Assembly (NCBI RefSeq): GCF_037038585.1
Contig: NC_092523.1
Location: 5,647,001-5,711,000 of the forward strand
Source of the DNA: Patagioenas fasciata
Lineage: Eukaryota > Chordata > Aves > Columbiformes > Columbidae
Direction of reading: 5' to 3'
DNA: 64,000 nucleotides
A model generated the notes under the pieces. The model had not been told where the DNA came from. It was given only the letters and a program-made list of their open reading frames with translations, and searched no databases. The translations under genes and the position numbers were made by a program. Positions within the stretch are counted from its first letter, which is position 1; every line of letters starts with the position of its first letter. Shown in pieces: positions 1 to 13,325 of the stretch.

Positions 1-274
1 ACCAGTAATTTAACTGAGTAAAATAAAGGGTTTTCTGCATTCCAGGGAGACTGCACACTACACAAAATAGGCAATGGGGAGGTCATGTTAATTTGCCAAT
101 TAGAGCTAATGATTTCACTATCTGTAAAAAGAGAAATCCTAAGATCTAATGGGAGAAAAAACTCAACAGTTTAGTCAGAAGAAAAAAGTTTGTGAAGAAG
201 CAGACTTAACTCTTTCTATCAATTGTATAGTGCAATTTGCTAACTTAATCCTCTTTTCTAAAAATTTGTGTGCT
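1..274. other. Unique AT-rich flank, no gene seen
   Basis: Sequence up to the CR1 tail at 275. I see no motif, exon or repeat that I can support. The small open frame that begins at 149 runs into the reverse-oriented CR1 and is not a gene. Confidence 0.6.
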
Positions 275-1378
275 ATCACAGAATCACAGAATGTCAGGGA
301 TTGGAAGGGAGCTCGAAAGATCATTCAGTCCAATCCCCCTGCCGGAGCAGGAACACCCAGATGAGGTTCCACAGGAAGGTGTCCAGGCGGGTTTGAATGT
401 CTGCAGAGAAGGAGACTCCACAACCTCCCTGGGCAGCCTGTTCCAGTGTTGTGTTACCCTCACTGAGAAGTTTCTTCTCAAATTTAAGTGGAACCTCTTG
501 TATTCCAGGTTGCACCCATTGCCCCTTGTCCTATCATTGGTTGTCACTGAGAAGAGCCTGGCTCCATCCTCCTGACACTCACCCTTTCCATATTGATCAC
601 CATGAATGAGGTCACCCCTCAGTCTCCTCTTCTCCAAGCTCAAGAGCCCCAGCTCCCTCAGCCTTTCCTCCCACGGGAGATGCTCCACTCCCTTCAGCAT
701 CTTGGTGGCTGCGCTGGACTCTCTCCAGCAGTTCCCTGTCCTTCTGGAACTGAGGGGCCACAACTGGACACAATATTCAAGATGTGGTCTCCACAGGGCA
801 GAGCAGAGGCGCAGGAGAACCTCTCTGACCTACTGACCACCCGCCTTCTAATCCACCCCAGGTACCATTGGCCTTCCTGGCCACAAGGGCCCAGTGCTGG
901 CTCATGCTTATCCTGCTGTCCCCAGGACCCCCAGGTCCCTTTCCCCTACGCTACTCTCTAATAGGTCATTCCTCAGCTTATACTGGAACCTGGGGTTGTT
1001 CCTACCCAGATGCAATATTCTACACTTGTTCTATTTCATTAATTTTTTCCCCACCCAACTCTCCAGCCTGTCCAGGTCTCTGGATGGCAGCACAGCTTCC
1101 AGTGTCAGCCACTCCTCCCAGCTTGATGTCATCAGCAAACTTGCTGACAGTCACTCTATTCCCTTGTCCAAATTGTTGATGAATATATCGAATAATACAG
1201 GCCCCAGTACTGACCCTTGAGGGACTCCACTAGGTACAGGCCTCCAACTGGACTCTGCCCCATTGACCACGACTCTCTGGCTTCTTCCCTTCAGCCAGTT
1301 CGCAGTCCACCTCACTACCCAATCATCCAGACCACACTCACTCAGTTTAGCAGCAAGGATGCTGTGGGAGTGTTATCT
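275..1378 (-). mobile_element. CR1 LINE, 5'-truncated, young type (copy 1)
   Basis: A non-LTR retrotransposon lying on the minus strand. Its 3' end is at 275, where two or three ATTCTGTG-type octamers are read on the minus strand, and its truncated 5' end is near 1378. Read in sense it covers reverse transcriptase (RT) from the segment before motif B, through [11 protein letters not shown] (about 1201-1232) and the FADD box (1128-1139), to the C-terminal domain ([23 protein letters not shown]) and the 3' UTR. It is not functional. A TGA at 1151-1153 lies in the motif B frame, and the FADD box is in another frame. The C-terminal part keeps a 159-codon open frame (284-763). It shares CAGCCACCAAG and GATCAATATGG variants with the copy at 54980, so the two appear to be close sisters. 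CR1 family identity is certain; the subfamily is not. Confidence 0.93.
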
Positions 1379-4300
1379 CATTGACAAAAACCCAATACTT
1401 GTTTGGAGTCTTTGGATTTTCCAAATGGACTGATTAGGTTTATAACTGCTCATTTATCGTTTGACAGATTATTTCCTAAGTTACTGTAGAAAGAGAAATA
1501 CTTGCTAAATGTGGAAAAAGCTTGTCAAGCATCACGTGCAAGAATTGTTCGAAGCTTTAGGTGAGATGGTCTTATTAGATCTGTCAAAAATTAAAACGAT
1601 ATGGCTAATATTGTAATGTTCTTTTACTCTTTAAGATGCCTTTGGAAACTCTGGAAAAAAGGACCAAACTGCATTCTGTGCTGGAGTTCAAGGCTAAGTT
1701 TGCAGATCTGAGCACATGAAGACAGTTGAATCACTGCTTCTTGCATGACACAATACTTGTCCTCTGTTGTTTGACTGCCTGACATCACACTTGGTTTTTA
1801 AGCAATTAGAGTCAGGCAGGAGACTACAAATGCACAGTGTCAGTACAAGGAATTAAGATGGCATGTTGTCAAAGAGCATCGGTATTGATTGTGGACCTGA
1901 ACACAGAAAGGTAAAAATTAATGCGTACATTGGACCATCTATTTATATACTCCCAGCACTTGGATTTAGTCAATGCTGTTCCATAGAAAATACTAGGAAA
2001 ACATACAGACTTAAGCAAGTTACACTCTTTTCTCTATTAAATTTGTAAAACATCCTAGACCAGAGAAATTATTTTATGGCCATGTGGTCAGTCAAATGAG
2101 AAACCAATCTGCTCTAAACTAACCCCATATTGCATATTTTGTATAGAGGTGACTGGGGACTCCTTCTCTGCTTGTGCATGGACACCAAAATTAAGTTTTC
2201 TCTTTCCAAGTGACTATTCTTGCTACTAGTGTAGAATATTTATGATGCTTTCTATACTTGACCCAACTTAGGCTCCCTTGTGTGACTCTTGGATTATGGC
2301 ATTCGCAGAGAAATCTGGTTACAGAATTAAGAGCTTAGTTCTGTGAAGTGCTTCCTGCTATTGTTGCCAAGCATGCTCAGCTTTTATTATCTCAATGGCA
2401 ACATACAGCACTTAGTATTTGGATGAATCTCTCTGTACTTGGAAAGTCTGATTGCCAATTTGGTTTTGCTGTACCAATATACTTGCACTCTATAAGAGCT
2501 TAAAATACGATACAGTTTAATTGAAGATACCAGTTCAATGTGCCCTGAAATTAATGAGTACTTTAGCAGTGATTTCATTGGTCATCGAATCAGGCCTTTT
2601 GAGTTAGGACTGATGAGTATGGAACAACACTTACTTGTCATCTCTTGGACGTGTTACTGATTTGACAGATCTCCAGGGAAGGCAGCACAGTGGGCAATTG
2701 GCACTGTTTCATATGAAACCTGGATTACAGAGAACATTACCATTTTCCTTTGATTATTGAATCTGCAGTTCCATCATGTGTGTTTATTTGTGTCTGTGTA
2801 GCAAATCAGCTGTTGATAAAATAACTACTAAAGCTAGAGAAAAGAGAATAAAAGAAGTTCCTCACAGAAAATGTACATAAAATGCCTAGAAAGCACTGTG
2901 GGCTAAGAATAAAGGCTCAGATGAGAGATACATATTTATCATATCAAAAAAACAGATGGGACAAGAGAATGCATGCACATTCCTCTATGAAATTCATAGA
3001 TTTGTTGAAACGTATTTCATAGAATCACCCCCAAAATGAACCATTTACCTACAAGATGGCATGGAAATTTGGGTGAAGAGCAGGGCACTAAAGCCTGTGG
3101 AAGAGAAAAGAAACTACTTATGGTAATTAAATCCAAAGTAGACCAAAAAGGAAGACCAAAAATTGTTTAAAAACAGAAAAGTCATATCCATGATAACTAA
3201 CATTTAATAAAAATAATAGTAATCTTTAAAAAATTACTGTAGTTCCTTTATGAAAATATTGGTTTAAATGGAAATAATTTTCTCAGTATATGGGTCCGTA
3301 CTTTTAAATTCATCAGAAAACACCTTTTTTTTTTTTTTTCCCCTCTGTTTGTGGTATTTTGCTATACATATCTAGAAAGAGTTTTAACCCAGGCAAACAC
3401 TACCAAGTGTTGGTAACTTCGTGTTTATATTTGAGGAGGAACAAATTTATATAATACAGTCACTAAAAGTATGCGTACATTTAGAGTTACTTGTAGTTTT
3501 TTGGTTGTTTGTTTTTCTCTCCTCCTTCTTTTTACTGTTCAAAGAAGAACTAAGCCTGTGTAGAAGTTCTCCAACTTTATCATGACCCCCCACATTAATT
3601 AATATTCCCTGGAGAAAATAATGGGATCCCAGGCTGGAATCTTGCAGTGCAATTGTTAGTTAATACAACTAGTGACTAGGGCTGATTTGAGAGAGGGGAT
3701 TTGTAAAGCTTCACAACCATCTATTTAAACTTAGCTTGTAAAACAAGTAATGGTAAGAAAATAAAAGATCATCAGGAAAACTCAGCTGTAAGAGTAACCC
3801 AGAGAATAGTCTTGTAAGGGATTGGATCCAATGTCAAAATATTGCACATCATTTGAGGCACCTTAACTGTCTCTGCATGTTTTTTAGCTTGTAGCTAATC
3901 TGAGATAATTGGACTAAAGCTGAATTTAATTAGCTTGTGATGGTCTAATAGGACACACATGGACAGTCACTGTGGCTCACCTAACCTAACAACTGGTTAA
4001 GCTGAGATGATTTGTTCATCTTTGTGAGCCCTGGGAAGTAAGTGTCAACCTTGGTGACCCTTCAAACTAGAAAAGGCTTAAATCTATTCCACGAGCAATC
4101 CTGCACTTTCTGAGGAATGGACTGGATGATTTAATTTGACTTCAACATTTCTTGACTGAGAGAATTTTCTGCGAATGGCTTCCCTCTAGCCACCATCGTA
4201 AATCAGTGTGAGAGTACAGTCCTAGATGTTTTATTAGAAGGGTTTTACAGGTTTTATAGCCTACATTCGAGCAACTTGAGCGTGTGCTTTTTCTGTCATA

Positions 4301-5237
4301 ATAGCCAACTACTGTGGCATCCAATGACATTTTTTTATGCCTGACTAACAGATGTGATAAACAGACAGAGGGGACTCAAAAGAAAAGAGACAGATTGGAA
4401 GCCAGAGGCTTTTGTGTATTACTTAGCAATACAGCTTACATCTGTGACGGGCTTGCGTTGAGACACTTATTGCGAGCAGAAGTGCTGAAATTCATATTAA
4501 TAGTTATTTAGGACAAGTATCCCTTTTTAGGAAAATAAAGAATCGTACAACTCTTGAATACCAGGTTGGAAGGCACCACAAGAAGGAAACTCAGAAGCCT
4601 GCTAGAGATGCTACGGCTCCTGGATTTACGCACACTGGTCTTTCAATAGGAAGTTTTCCAAGAAGTTTCTCAGAGGCTGGCAGAGTGTATGGGAGCCTGT
4701 TTCCGCCTCCTGTTGTAATGCCAGAGCAGAAACATTTCCTAACTCAAAAGGTAAAATCAGCTATAATGGTAGCAAATCACATTGTTTGTCCATGGCTTTT
4801 CCAAACTTCAGCTTAAAAATTGCTTAGAGTTTTTGTCCTTTGTGTTTTGACTCAATGTTTCTAGAAATTACTTCATCCAAAGGTTGGATGTCATAATTTT
4901 GGTTACAGATTCCACTTTATCCATGACTATCTTTGCTTCCTTTTCAGGTACTGCTATTTCATATTCCAAAAGACAACTTTGCAGGGTGCATCTGAAGATA
5001 TATGTGCTTTTCAACATCCTGCTTAATAAGTAGAGTATTAAATCAGTTGGGGTAAGAAGCACAGAGGGTTTGCTTCGCTAGTAAGGAGGCAGTATAAATG
5101 TTAAGCATCCTGTACAAAACTATTTTCTATCATCTTGGGGTTTTTTTGTTATGACCAGTAATCTCTTTGGACTTGTAGACTGAAATTTTTTTCTACCAGT
5201 AATGTACTCATGAAAAGAGAGTAAAGAGCATCAAAGG
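1379..5237. other. Unique AT-rich DNA, no gene seen
   Basis: No open frame here resembles a known protein, and none is longer than chance would give. There is a T15 run at 3325-3339. Around 3885-4020 the sequence is less random looking, with TAATTAG and ATAATTGG homeodomain-type cores, and could be a conserved non-coding element. That is an impression only. A phrase at 4561-4580 (GGTTGGAAGGCACCAC) resembles a decayed CR1 3' end but is too short to call. Confidence 0.5.
3325..3339. repeat. Poly-T tract, 15 bases
   Basis: An uninterrupted T15 run followed by CCCC. It is a simple homopolymer with no adjacent retroposed body that I can recognise. Confidence 0.9.
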
Positions 5238-5372
5238 AATCACAGAATCATTTCAGTTGGAGGAGATCCTCAGGATCATTGAGTCCAACCATAACCTAAC
5301 TCTGGCACTAAACCATGTCCCTAAGAGCCTTGTCTAAACATCTTTTAACACACAGGTTGTTACTTCAATAAT
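5238..5372 (-). mobile_element. CR1 LINE 3' tail, old fragment
   Basis: The minus-strand 3' end of an older CR1 group. It starts at the octamer-like AATCACAGAATCATTT, followed by the tract corresponding to 'GTTGGA(A)AAGA(C)CTC', 'GAGTCCAACCATAACCTAAC' and 'ACTAAACCATGTCCCTAAG'. This type of tail (AACCTAAC, ACTAAACCATG) differs clearly from the young copies elsewhere in the window. Only the untranslated tail remains, and the right edge fades near 5345-5372. Confidence 0.85.
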
Positions 5373-8099
5373 GGAGGAAAAATGCTGGTGAAAAATAAAA
5401 ATAAATCTATATTTTGCAACACTGCCAGCTGATACAGCAAAATCGTGGCATGAATTAGATCTGATTTATGGGATAGGAACTCCTTTGCCTAAAGTTATCA
5501 GACCAACAGACTGATATCCAGTCCTGCTTGAAACAGTAGCAAGAGGCATCACCAAAAGAGGTCCCAATTGTCTTAAACATCTATCTCTGCACTGGATGAA
5601 TCAGCCCCTGGAGGTGTTTTTCTCTCTCAAATGATAAGCAGGGAGCCTATGTCTCCTTTTGGCTACACATGTAGGATTTGGAAAGCTAAAACTGCAGCAA
5701 AACCCAACTGAAAGAGTTAATATTTTCCTGTACCAGCCTTCTCAGTTGTCAATATTTGGATCTTAAATGGCTTAGATTGATGCCCCCAGCTCTTGGTTTC
5801 CCTGGGAATGTTACAGTATTAACAGGGTAGCTTAGATCCTACAAGATTATTTGTATTTTCCACTGAGCCCTTTCTTACATAATATATTATCATATTGGGA
5901 GCAAGTGTGGAAATTATCATCCTGTGCTTTTTGCCCAAGAGCACTGCAAGGGAATTTATGCCGCTGCTCAAAGTTCTGCTGAAAAAAACCCTCTTTTTAT
6001 ATTGCAGACAAGAGGAAACCCCTGAGTAAGACTTTTATAGCCCTCTGCTGGAGATTTGCCACTAATCTGCTCTAGTATTACAATCCTATGCCAGAAATAT
6101 CTGCCATTCTGATTTTTTTTTTTCTTTTCTAATTCTATCTAAATCAAATAAAAGAAAAAACCTGTGCTGGATTACAGTAGAAAAAAATGTTTGATTTTAA
6201 TTATTCATAATGTAATTTCACACCAACTATATCATGCGTTTGCTCAATTTTTTACTGCTTTTAACATGATGTAAAATGGAGACAAGGATATTATAGGTAC
6301 ATGTGCTGGTGGTGTCTCTGCAGACAGGATGGGACTGGGAGGGATAGGCTGAATCTGTGTTCCTGGAAATAATTGCTTCATTACTTGAATGAGTTACACT
6401 GAACTGAGCTGATGTGATTGTCCATCTGTTTCTGTTCACTTATTGAGCTGGTGCAATTGGACAGTTAAATAAATAAGAGCTGTACGCAGTTGGTGCGAGA
6501 AACTCAAGGAAATCAGAGTCTGAAAGTGCTGAGGAGGCTGCAGCTTCTCCTGCTTCAGTCAGACAAAGGCAGATTCGATGGGCAAAGTTTTATATTCTTG
6601 ATGTGTGAGCTCAATTTTCAGCGCTACCTCAGACTTGCTACAAAGCTTCAGGAACCATGTAACTGCTCCAGGCCTTCAAACTACAGGTGTAAAGTGGGAA
6701 TTGTAAAGGTGGTGATTGGTTTCCATCTCACACACTTACCTGGTTTAGTTTCTGGGATTAAGAATTTCCCCTTTGTTCACATGTGTAGCCTTACATAGAC
6801 ATATGTAAACACCTCACCCAAGGAGGTGTCAGTATTGTCAGTATTTGCAGGTAGCATTTATTTAATTAAGATTATTATTAAGTATTTTTTAAGTATAACA
6901 TCCTTTCTATCTTATGCAAGCCTTATGGATTTTTAGTAAGACAACTATTTCAGGTCTCATAAATAGAAACAGATCTAGATGGAACTCTGCTTGTTTTTTT
7001 TTTTACAGTAAAACATTTGAAATGTCATCTTAATTGGTGCTTTCCCTATTGCCTCAGTCTAGCTGTTTGGGTATAGTCTTGTTCCAAAATTACTAAGAAA
7101 AAAGTGACAATTCCACTCCCTTTCAAAGAATGGTTAACATCTTTTATTAAGCCATCTGATCTAACTGAAAGAAACATATGAGATCTAAGACATGTAGGTC
7201 CTTCCTCAATTCTGCAGCGTCTCTTATTTGCAATGCTGAGAGCTTCTCAGAAGGTTTGCAAGCATTTTCTATTAAGTAATTAATAATTAATCTATGAATC
7301 ATATTTCTGTGCAGTACTGTTAGCTCATTATATTGTATCAAACTTGGGTCTGACTTTTAAAAAGCATATACATTGCATTTTTTGTATCTCGAATAACTGT
7401 GAGGGTCAAAAGGGAGCCAACTATGTTATTGTTAGTGAGAAGCAGAAACGAAACTGAAAACTGTAATTAGTCACATTAATCTGGTATGTAAATGGCATGA
7501 TTTTGGCAGGACCAGAAGATAATGAATCAATGGTAAACAAATGTAAAGAATGAGAACCTCACTGAGTAGATTCACCTGTGCTATGTCATAAGACAAATTT
7601 TACAAAATACACATATTAATACATTTTTACAGTCTTATATACCTGGTATAATATTTATAAATAGCAGTAACTTTTTAACAATAGATGAAGCTAGAATGCT
7701 GACCATTTGAAAAAGAGCTAATGTGACCAACATTTCAGAAATATAATGTAGGTTCTATTGATATGATACTGTGAAAACACTAGAGTAAGAACTAGAGCTG
7801 ATTTGTTTCTGTGTTAAGTAAAATAATGCTGAAATCTCAGGATTATTGCTTCCAAACCACTGGATAGTATGTTATCTAAGAGACTACCTTCCCTAAAACA
7901 GCACGCTGTGTTATAGAGCTCTGTAAATTTTCCTAGGTCATTAACCAAATCTAAATTAAAGGGCAAAGCAAACACCGAAGAGCATTTCTTCCCTGCTGCT
8001 GATTTAATGCCCTTTCGTCCCTAAAGCTCCTCATGGAGGCCAGGGGACAAAGGCAGCTGTCACTGAGGAATGGCATGGGTACCATCCTCACCCTCTGAA

Positions 8100-8560
8100 G
8101 CCAATGGGTTGTTTTCCATGTAATTCACCTGCTGGGCTCAGCATCCTTTGCCTCTCCTCTTTGCTGAGTTATTAAAAGCTAAAGAAGAGCAGCTGCTGCA
8201 GTAGACATAGAAATTGACAAACTTACAATAGGTGATGCCACCTGTGCCTGCCTAATTTAATCACAGCCCAAACAATCTGCCGTCCATTCACACTGGAGAT
8301 AATGTTCAAGAGCATCTGAAAGTGACTTAGAAGCAGGAGGATGGGGGGGAGGAAGCAGCATGGGGACAGTTTGCTCAAACATCCTCTCAGCTACAAAGAT
8401 GATGGCTAGTGGACATGAAAAACCCTTTCCCTGCTTTTATGTTGAGAGAGAAAAAAATCTGTTAAGCAGCTAACAAACACCGTATCGAACGCTTCCATGC
8501 CAGATGGATTCAGCTGTACAGTATTATATCAGCTACTGCTGATCCATCTGTAGTGAGTGC
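8100..8560. promoter_or_regulatory. Candidate conserved non-coding element
   Basis: This block has more balanced composition than its surroundings and dense motif-like words: CAGCTGCTGCAG (E-box/CAGCTG), CACCTGTGCCTGCC, CCTAATTTAATC, AAACAATCTGCC and GTCCATTCACACTGGAGATAA. It has no sustained open frame and no repeat signature. It looks like developmental enhancer sequence in vertebrate deserts. That is inference from texture alone, as no alignment was possible. A hairpin lies at its right edge (8501-8550). Confidence 0.28.
8501..8550 (+). other. Hairpin with 17-bp imperfect stem
   Basis: The left arm 8501-8518 (CAGATGGATTCAGCTGTA) pairs with the right arm 8534-8550 (TACTGCTGATCCATCTG). There are nine perfect pairs, one bulged T, four pairs, one T-T mismatch and three pairs, closing a 15-base loop. 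The stem does not extend beyond 8501/8550, so it is shorter than a usual microRNA precursor. It could be a small structured RNA, a palindromic factor site or chance. Confidence 0.35.
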
Positions 8561-11500
8561 TCCTCGCCAGTTGCTTGGCTTAGAGTGCTTGGGAGGACAT
8601 GCCAAGGGAGGAAGAAGCCTGTTTGTTGTACAGGCACAAGTGTCTTTTCTGCTGATCTCTTATTGCCTCACCTACAATAGTCTCTTCTTTTACATAATTC
8701 TGTTAGTGTAACTCTGGATGTTGCACAGTTAACCGTTGTGATTCCTAATGAACACTGCGCTTCCAAATTCCAAATATCCACTTCACGTGCTATTAAATTT
8801 ATAAGTTTACAAGCTTTCTCATTAACTGTCCAATTCAACTATAATAAAAACACTGCATGGGCCAAAAGAGATGGCTAAGAGCACTGAGTTTCTTAAAGTA
8901 GTTAACTTCTTCCAGTAGAAAGGCAGCTGGATTCTGAATCACCCTTAAGATCTAGGATGAGTTGATATAACTTGCTGCTGTGAATGGTGAGTCTTATTCT
9001 TGGGTAAAGCTCTCTGCCATCTGATGTGTCTCCAAAATAAGAGAGTTCACAGATACAGAACTTATTCAATGAGCAGGTGTATGTATGTCCATCTTCCGAA
9101 AACTTTAATTCAGTGTTGACTGTCTTGACAAATGTGTTAACACTCATAAAGAAAGTCTGAGACACAAGAGCAAGATCTATCTTATTGTTAAAACCACATT
9201 TATCTTATATAAACCCTATTGTGTCCTCATTAGCAATATAACGTCAAAACTTTCTTCTGTGTCTTTATCACACAAATGGAAGCACAAGGGCTATATACTG
9301 ATTTTCACACCCTTCAGTGATATCTGGAGCTGGTCTCTTCAGTACTACTACAGCCAGTGGCTATTCCTAACCAAAAGGAAATAGGCTTTAAAACATCTTT
9401 AAAAGATCTGGTCTTTTTAGGTCTTCACTTCCTCTACATCTTTTTCTGAACCTTTCCCTCACATTCTTTTCTTCCTTTCTCCCTGCCATTATAATAACCC
9501 ACTCCCACCAGTAAGGAAGGGTTTCCCCTGAACTTTCACTCCTGAAGTCTAAAGGAAATCAAAATCATGTTATCCATATTTCTGAGTTGGTTACTGAGGT
9601 AAATTTGGTATTTAAATGTGCAAAAGTACTACTCAAACTCTGAAAGCAGTTAAATTATGCAACATTTAGCCTTTGTACATGCTAAACAGTAGTATTTCCG
9701 AATAACAACCATGTACTCTAGGCAATTACATGTTAGCAGAGATTATATTCTGTACAACAGTCTAGACTGTCACTAAGCACATCTACTCCCTTTAGAAAAT
9801 ATTTAAAGAATGACCAAAGCACACAAAAGCTACTGAAATCTGAAAGGCTTCAAGAACACTGATTGGAAGGTATTAACATGAAGGGATCTCTAAGATATTT
9901 GGAGCTTTATAGATAAATATATTTCAAAGTATCTCTTTTAACTATTACCAACTTTTAAAATTCCTTTTATTGGTTTACATTAAAGTATTATTTGTTAACC
10001 CTTAAAAATATATGTTTATTTTATTTTATTCTTTGTATAGACAAAAACAAGACCCAGAGCTTGGAGTCAGCCAAATTTAGAAGCCTATGTGCACAGAAAG
10101 ATTGTCTTCTACTCAGGAGCAATGTAGTCAATGTGGTCAACTGAATCTGGAGAATGACTCACCTTACCCAGATTAGATCTAACAGGATTCAGCTGCCTAA
10201 AGATTTGTGATTTTTAACAGCTGTCAGAACTTTCTCTTGAAAAATTAAACCATATTTAGGCAAAAGTAAAAAGGAGGAAAGAGGAGCGATGTATACAACT
10301 CTGAAATAACTACTTGTCTAGAAGAATATTGTTTATACCTTTTTAGACCTTAGGACATCCATAGCATCAAGTGGATGCTTTCAAGCTTTGCTTGCTGTAC
10401 AGTTTCGGAAAACTAATTGTTACTTATGGATAGATATGGTCAGAATATTCGTTCATTTTTTAACGATGGAAAAATATTTTGTCAAACAAGCCAATATTGC
10501 AACAAATTTTCAGCTGAAATGTAGACATCTAAATAGGAGTCCTCTAAAACAGTAATCCTTACTAGGTAAAATAAATGACTATTATTACACATGAAATTGT
10601 AATTGAAAACCAAAGTTAAAATATTTGAGGAACAACACCTCAGCCAAATCTAGATATATGTTTCTTTTTCTTGCAAAGTATCTTTCTATGTAAGCAAAAG
10701 TTGCAGGGTTTTTTTTTGGGTGCTGGTTGTTTTGTTTGGTTTTTGTCCAATGAACCAAGTGTTGTCATAGAGCAAAGTAAAGGGGATTTGTTTCTCCCAG
10801 AAAACATAGTTACTCTGTCTTTACATCTGGAATAATATTTTGTGCATGATAGTCAAAAAATTCTCTTATCTACTTTATACTACTTTTATTTGGTGTGGAA
10901 CTTGTATAAAAGTAACATTACAGAGTGATTAGTAGTTTTATAATTTCTTTGTTGTAACTAGAATTAAGCAGCTTTGACTAGATATAAGAGATGCTTATTA
11001 GCAACTAATGAAGTTATTTTTAAGAGACTCAATTTTAGGAAACTTTAGTATAAATTGTTAAGGAATATACTTTTTAAAAATTAAATATGTTTCTGGAAGC
11101 ATTTAGGGGTTTGTTTGTATGTTTTTTGCATTTTTTATTTCATGATTGCTTATTCTTATAATTTAAACTGCTGGTTCTGCATTGGTTCAAGAATTAAATC
11201 AGTGTTTTTGCTTCAACCTGTATTTTATATATCACTTATGAGGTAACAGAGAAGTAAACAAACACAAAAATAATTTTTGGACTATTGTATGATCATTATT
11301 ACCTGTAACTATTCGAAGTTTGTGGAATCTTCTGAAACCAATGATGGATTTTTTTTACACTGTTTTAGATGAAACTGGATCTGACCCAGACGGGAAAATC
11401 TGTCAATATGTTTTTGAATGCTATTTTAAAACTGGTCACACTTCAAGGCTAAAACTCATAAAGATTATTCTCAGTAACCTAAAAAGGTAAGACAAAATGT

Positions 11501-12100
11501 GCATCACCTTGATTAATCTATAAGTGATGTTATACTTCTCAGCACTATTTCAATATTTCCCTTTAGTAATCTGGTCATATAACTCACAAAATTATTCTAA
11601 TATATGGGTTGTATTACAAAAGAATCCTCCTTCTTTGAAAGTCCTCTTTCAGTATTTCAGTTACTCCTGCTGGCCCTGAATCATATTCCTAATGAATGAA
11701 CAAACTAATTGAAGCAACTTCTTAATTCATTCCGTGGTATCTTTCTTCAGGGGATATGATTGTAAATGAACAGATCTAACTCTAAGAAAAAAAGAAAGAA
11801 TCACTAAAGTTCGACTTCAAAGGCCATTTACATCCCTCTGTGTATTTTTATGCTAATGTCTCTTTTCTTTCCTTTTTTTCTGTTCCCACTGAAAGCTAAA
11901 AAAACTAAACTAAACTAAATGTTTTAAAAATCTTAAGAGGAAAACATGGCAAAGCATCAAAAACTTTTGCAAAGGTTTTTGAAATACAAAACAAAAATCT
12001 GAAAGAAAGACTAAAGCTTCACTTTCATTAAAATGGCCATTTAGTACCATTTAGTGATAGTAGCAGGTGATGCAGAGGAAGGCTGGTGCGTGTATATTCT

Positions 12101-12132
12101 TAATATACATGTATATATATATACATATATAC
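12101..12132. repeat. Alternating TA/CATA low-complexity tract
   Basis: Runs of TATATATA with interspersed TACATG form a largely self-complementary AT tract that can fold back on itself. A simple-sequence repeat. Confidence 0.85.
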
Positions 12133-12709
12133 TCTCTGATATGGATATTGAACTGGACAATTCAACCAATCATTGTAGGAATACTTAGAAAATCAGTTGA
12201 GGAGAAAGACAGGACCTATGTGTAAGGTCAGATATTAAAAACACATTTATTATTGTTTTTAATTTGCACATGGTGATGACAGCCTGGAGTTTAATGAGGC
12301 TTTTTGAATATTATATTCTGTAAATATATATTTGGGGAAATGGGAAATACAAAACAATCTATAAGTCAATATCCAATTAATTCACTATTGTTTTAATCAA
12401 TAGAGAGGAGAAAAAATGAAAAGGGGAATATTTTATTCCAACTTTTTCAAATTAAAGTAAGTGCCTTTTCTCGATGTGAATATTTTGCAGGCTACATTTG
12501 ATTAAATCCACTATAATATGAGAAAGGTAAAAAGAACCGAAAGTGGAAAAAAGAAAAATACCACTTATGGAATGCACATTTTTAGACTTTTCTGGTGTGT
12601 TTTTGCCAGTTAGAAAAATGTAAATCTCACTTTCTGTAATCCTATTTTAGTTAGAAGCTGAAATCTCTTTGTTTTTAAGTATCAAAATAAATTGAAATAC
12701 TACTTCAGG

Positions 12710-12728
12710 TTTTTTTTTTTTTTTTTTT
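12710..12728. repeat. Poly-T tract, 19 bases
   Basis: An uninterrupted T19 run ending in GTGG, about 125 bases left of the CR1 tail at 12855. CR1 elements do not use poly-A tails, so it is not part of that insertion. Confidence 0.9.
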
Positions 12729-12854
12729 GTGGTTCAACCTGATGTTCCTTCTTTAAATGCACATTAATTTACAATACACATCTCATGTATCTGGGATTTA
12801 AGTATGTGGTATAGGGAGGTATGTGTAGTCTTCAAACCTCAGACACTCTTCATT

Positions 12855-13325
12855 CGCAGAATCACAGAATCATAGAATGTCATGGATTGGAAGGGACCTT
12901 GAAAGCTCATCCAGTCCAATCCCCCCACTGGAGCAGGAACACCCAGATGAGGTTACACAGGAAGGTGTCCACGCGGGTTTGAATGTCTGCAGAAAAGGAG
13001 ACTCCACAACCTCCATGGGCAACCTGGGCCAGTGTTCTGTCACCCTTACTGAGAAGAAATTTCTTCTCAAATTTAAGTGGAACCTCTTGTGTTCCAGTTT
13101 CAACCCATTACCCCTTGTCCTATCATTGGTTGTCACCAAGAAGAGCCTGACACTCACCCTTTATATATCTGTAAACATTAATGAGGTCACCCCTCAGTCT
13201 CCTCTTCTCCAGCTCCAGAGCCCCAGCTCCCTCAGCCTTTCCTCCCACGGGAGATGCTCCACTCCCTTCATCATCTTCGTTGCCCTGTGCTGGACTGGGT
13301 ATATTCCAGGTATAATGACTCTGCC
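12855..13325 (-). mobile_element. CR1 LINE, short, with internal deletion (copy 2)
   Basis: A young-type CR1 on the minus strand. Its 3' octamers are at 12856-12878 (two or three, read as CTATGATTCTGTGATTCTG in sense). It keeps the 3' UTR and the C-terminal RT region ([31 protein letters not shown]). It carries the TTTACAGATATATAAAGG variant, like the copies at 14351 and 20988. It also lacks about 20 bases around the GGATGGAGCC segment (13147-13155). Near 13293-13300 the sequence jumps from the TGCTGGACT segment to ATATTCCAGG. In other copies two CTGGAC words lie 50 bases apart there, so an internal 50-bp deletion at that microhomology is the simplest reading. The 5' edge beyond 13312 is decayed. 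Confidence 0.92.

Larger units (their letters stand above)
5373..12854. other. Unique AT-rich DNA, 7.5 kb, no gene seen
   Basis: A long repeat-poor, AT-rich stretch. No open frame looks like a protein family. The largest (102 codons at 6490-6798) has no recognisable motif and is within chance expectation. Points of note are a conserved-looking block at about 8100-8560 and 6340-6480 (homeodomain-like CAATTGGACAGTTAAATAAATAAG), GT-rich low complexity at 10705-10750, an alternating AT tract at 12101-12132, and a T19 run at 12710-12728. Confidence 0.5.

Noticed and set aside
4555-4600. GGTTGGAAGGCACCAC as a CR1 3' end
   Set aside because: Lacks octamers and any continuing CR1 phrase; too short.
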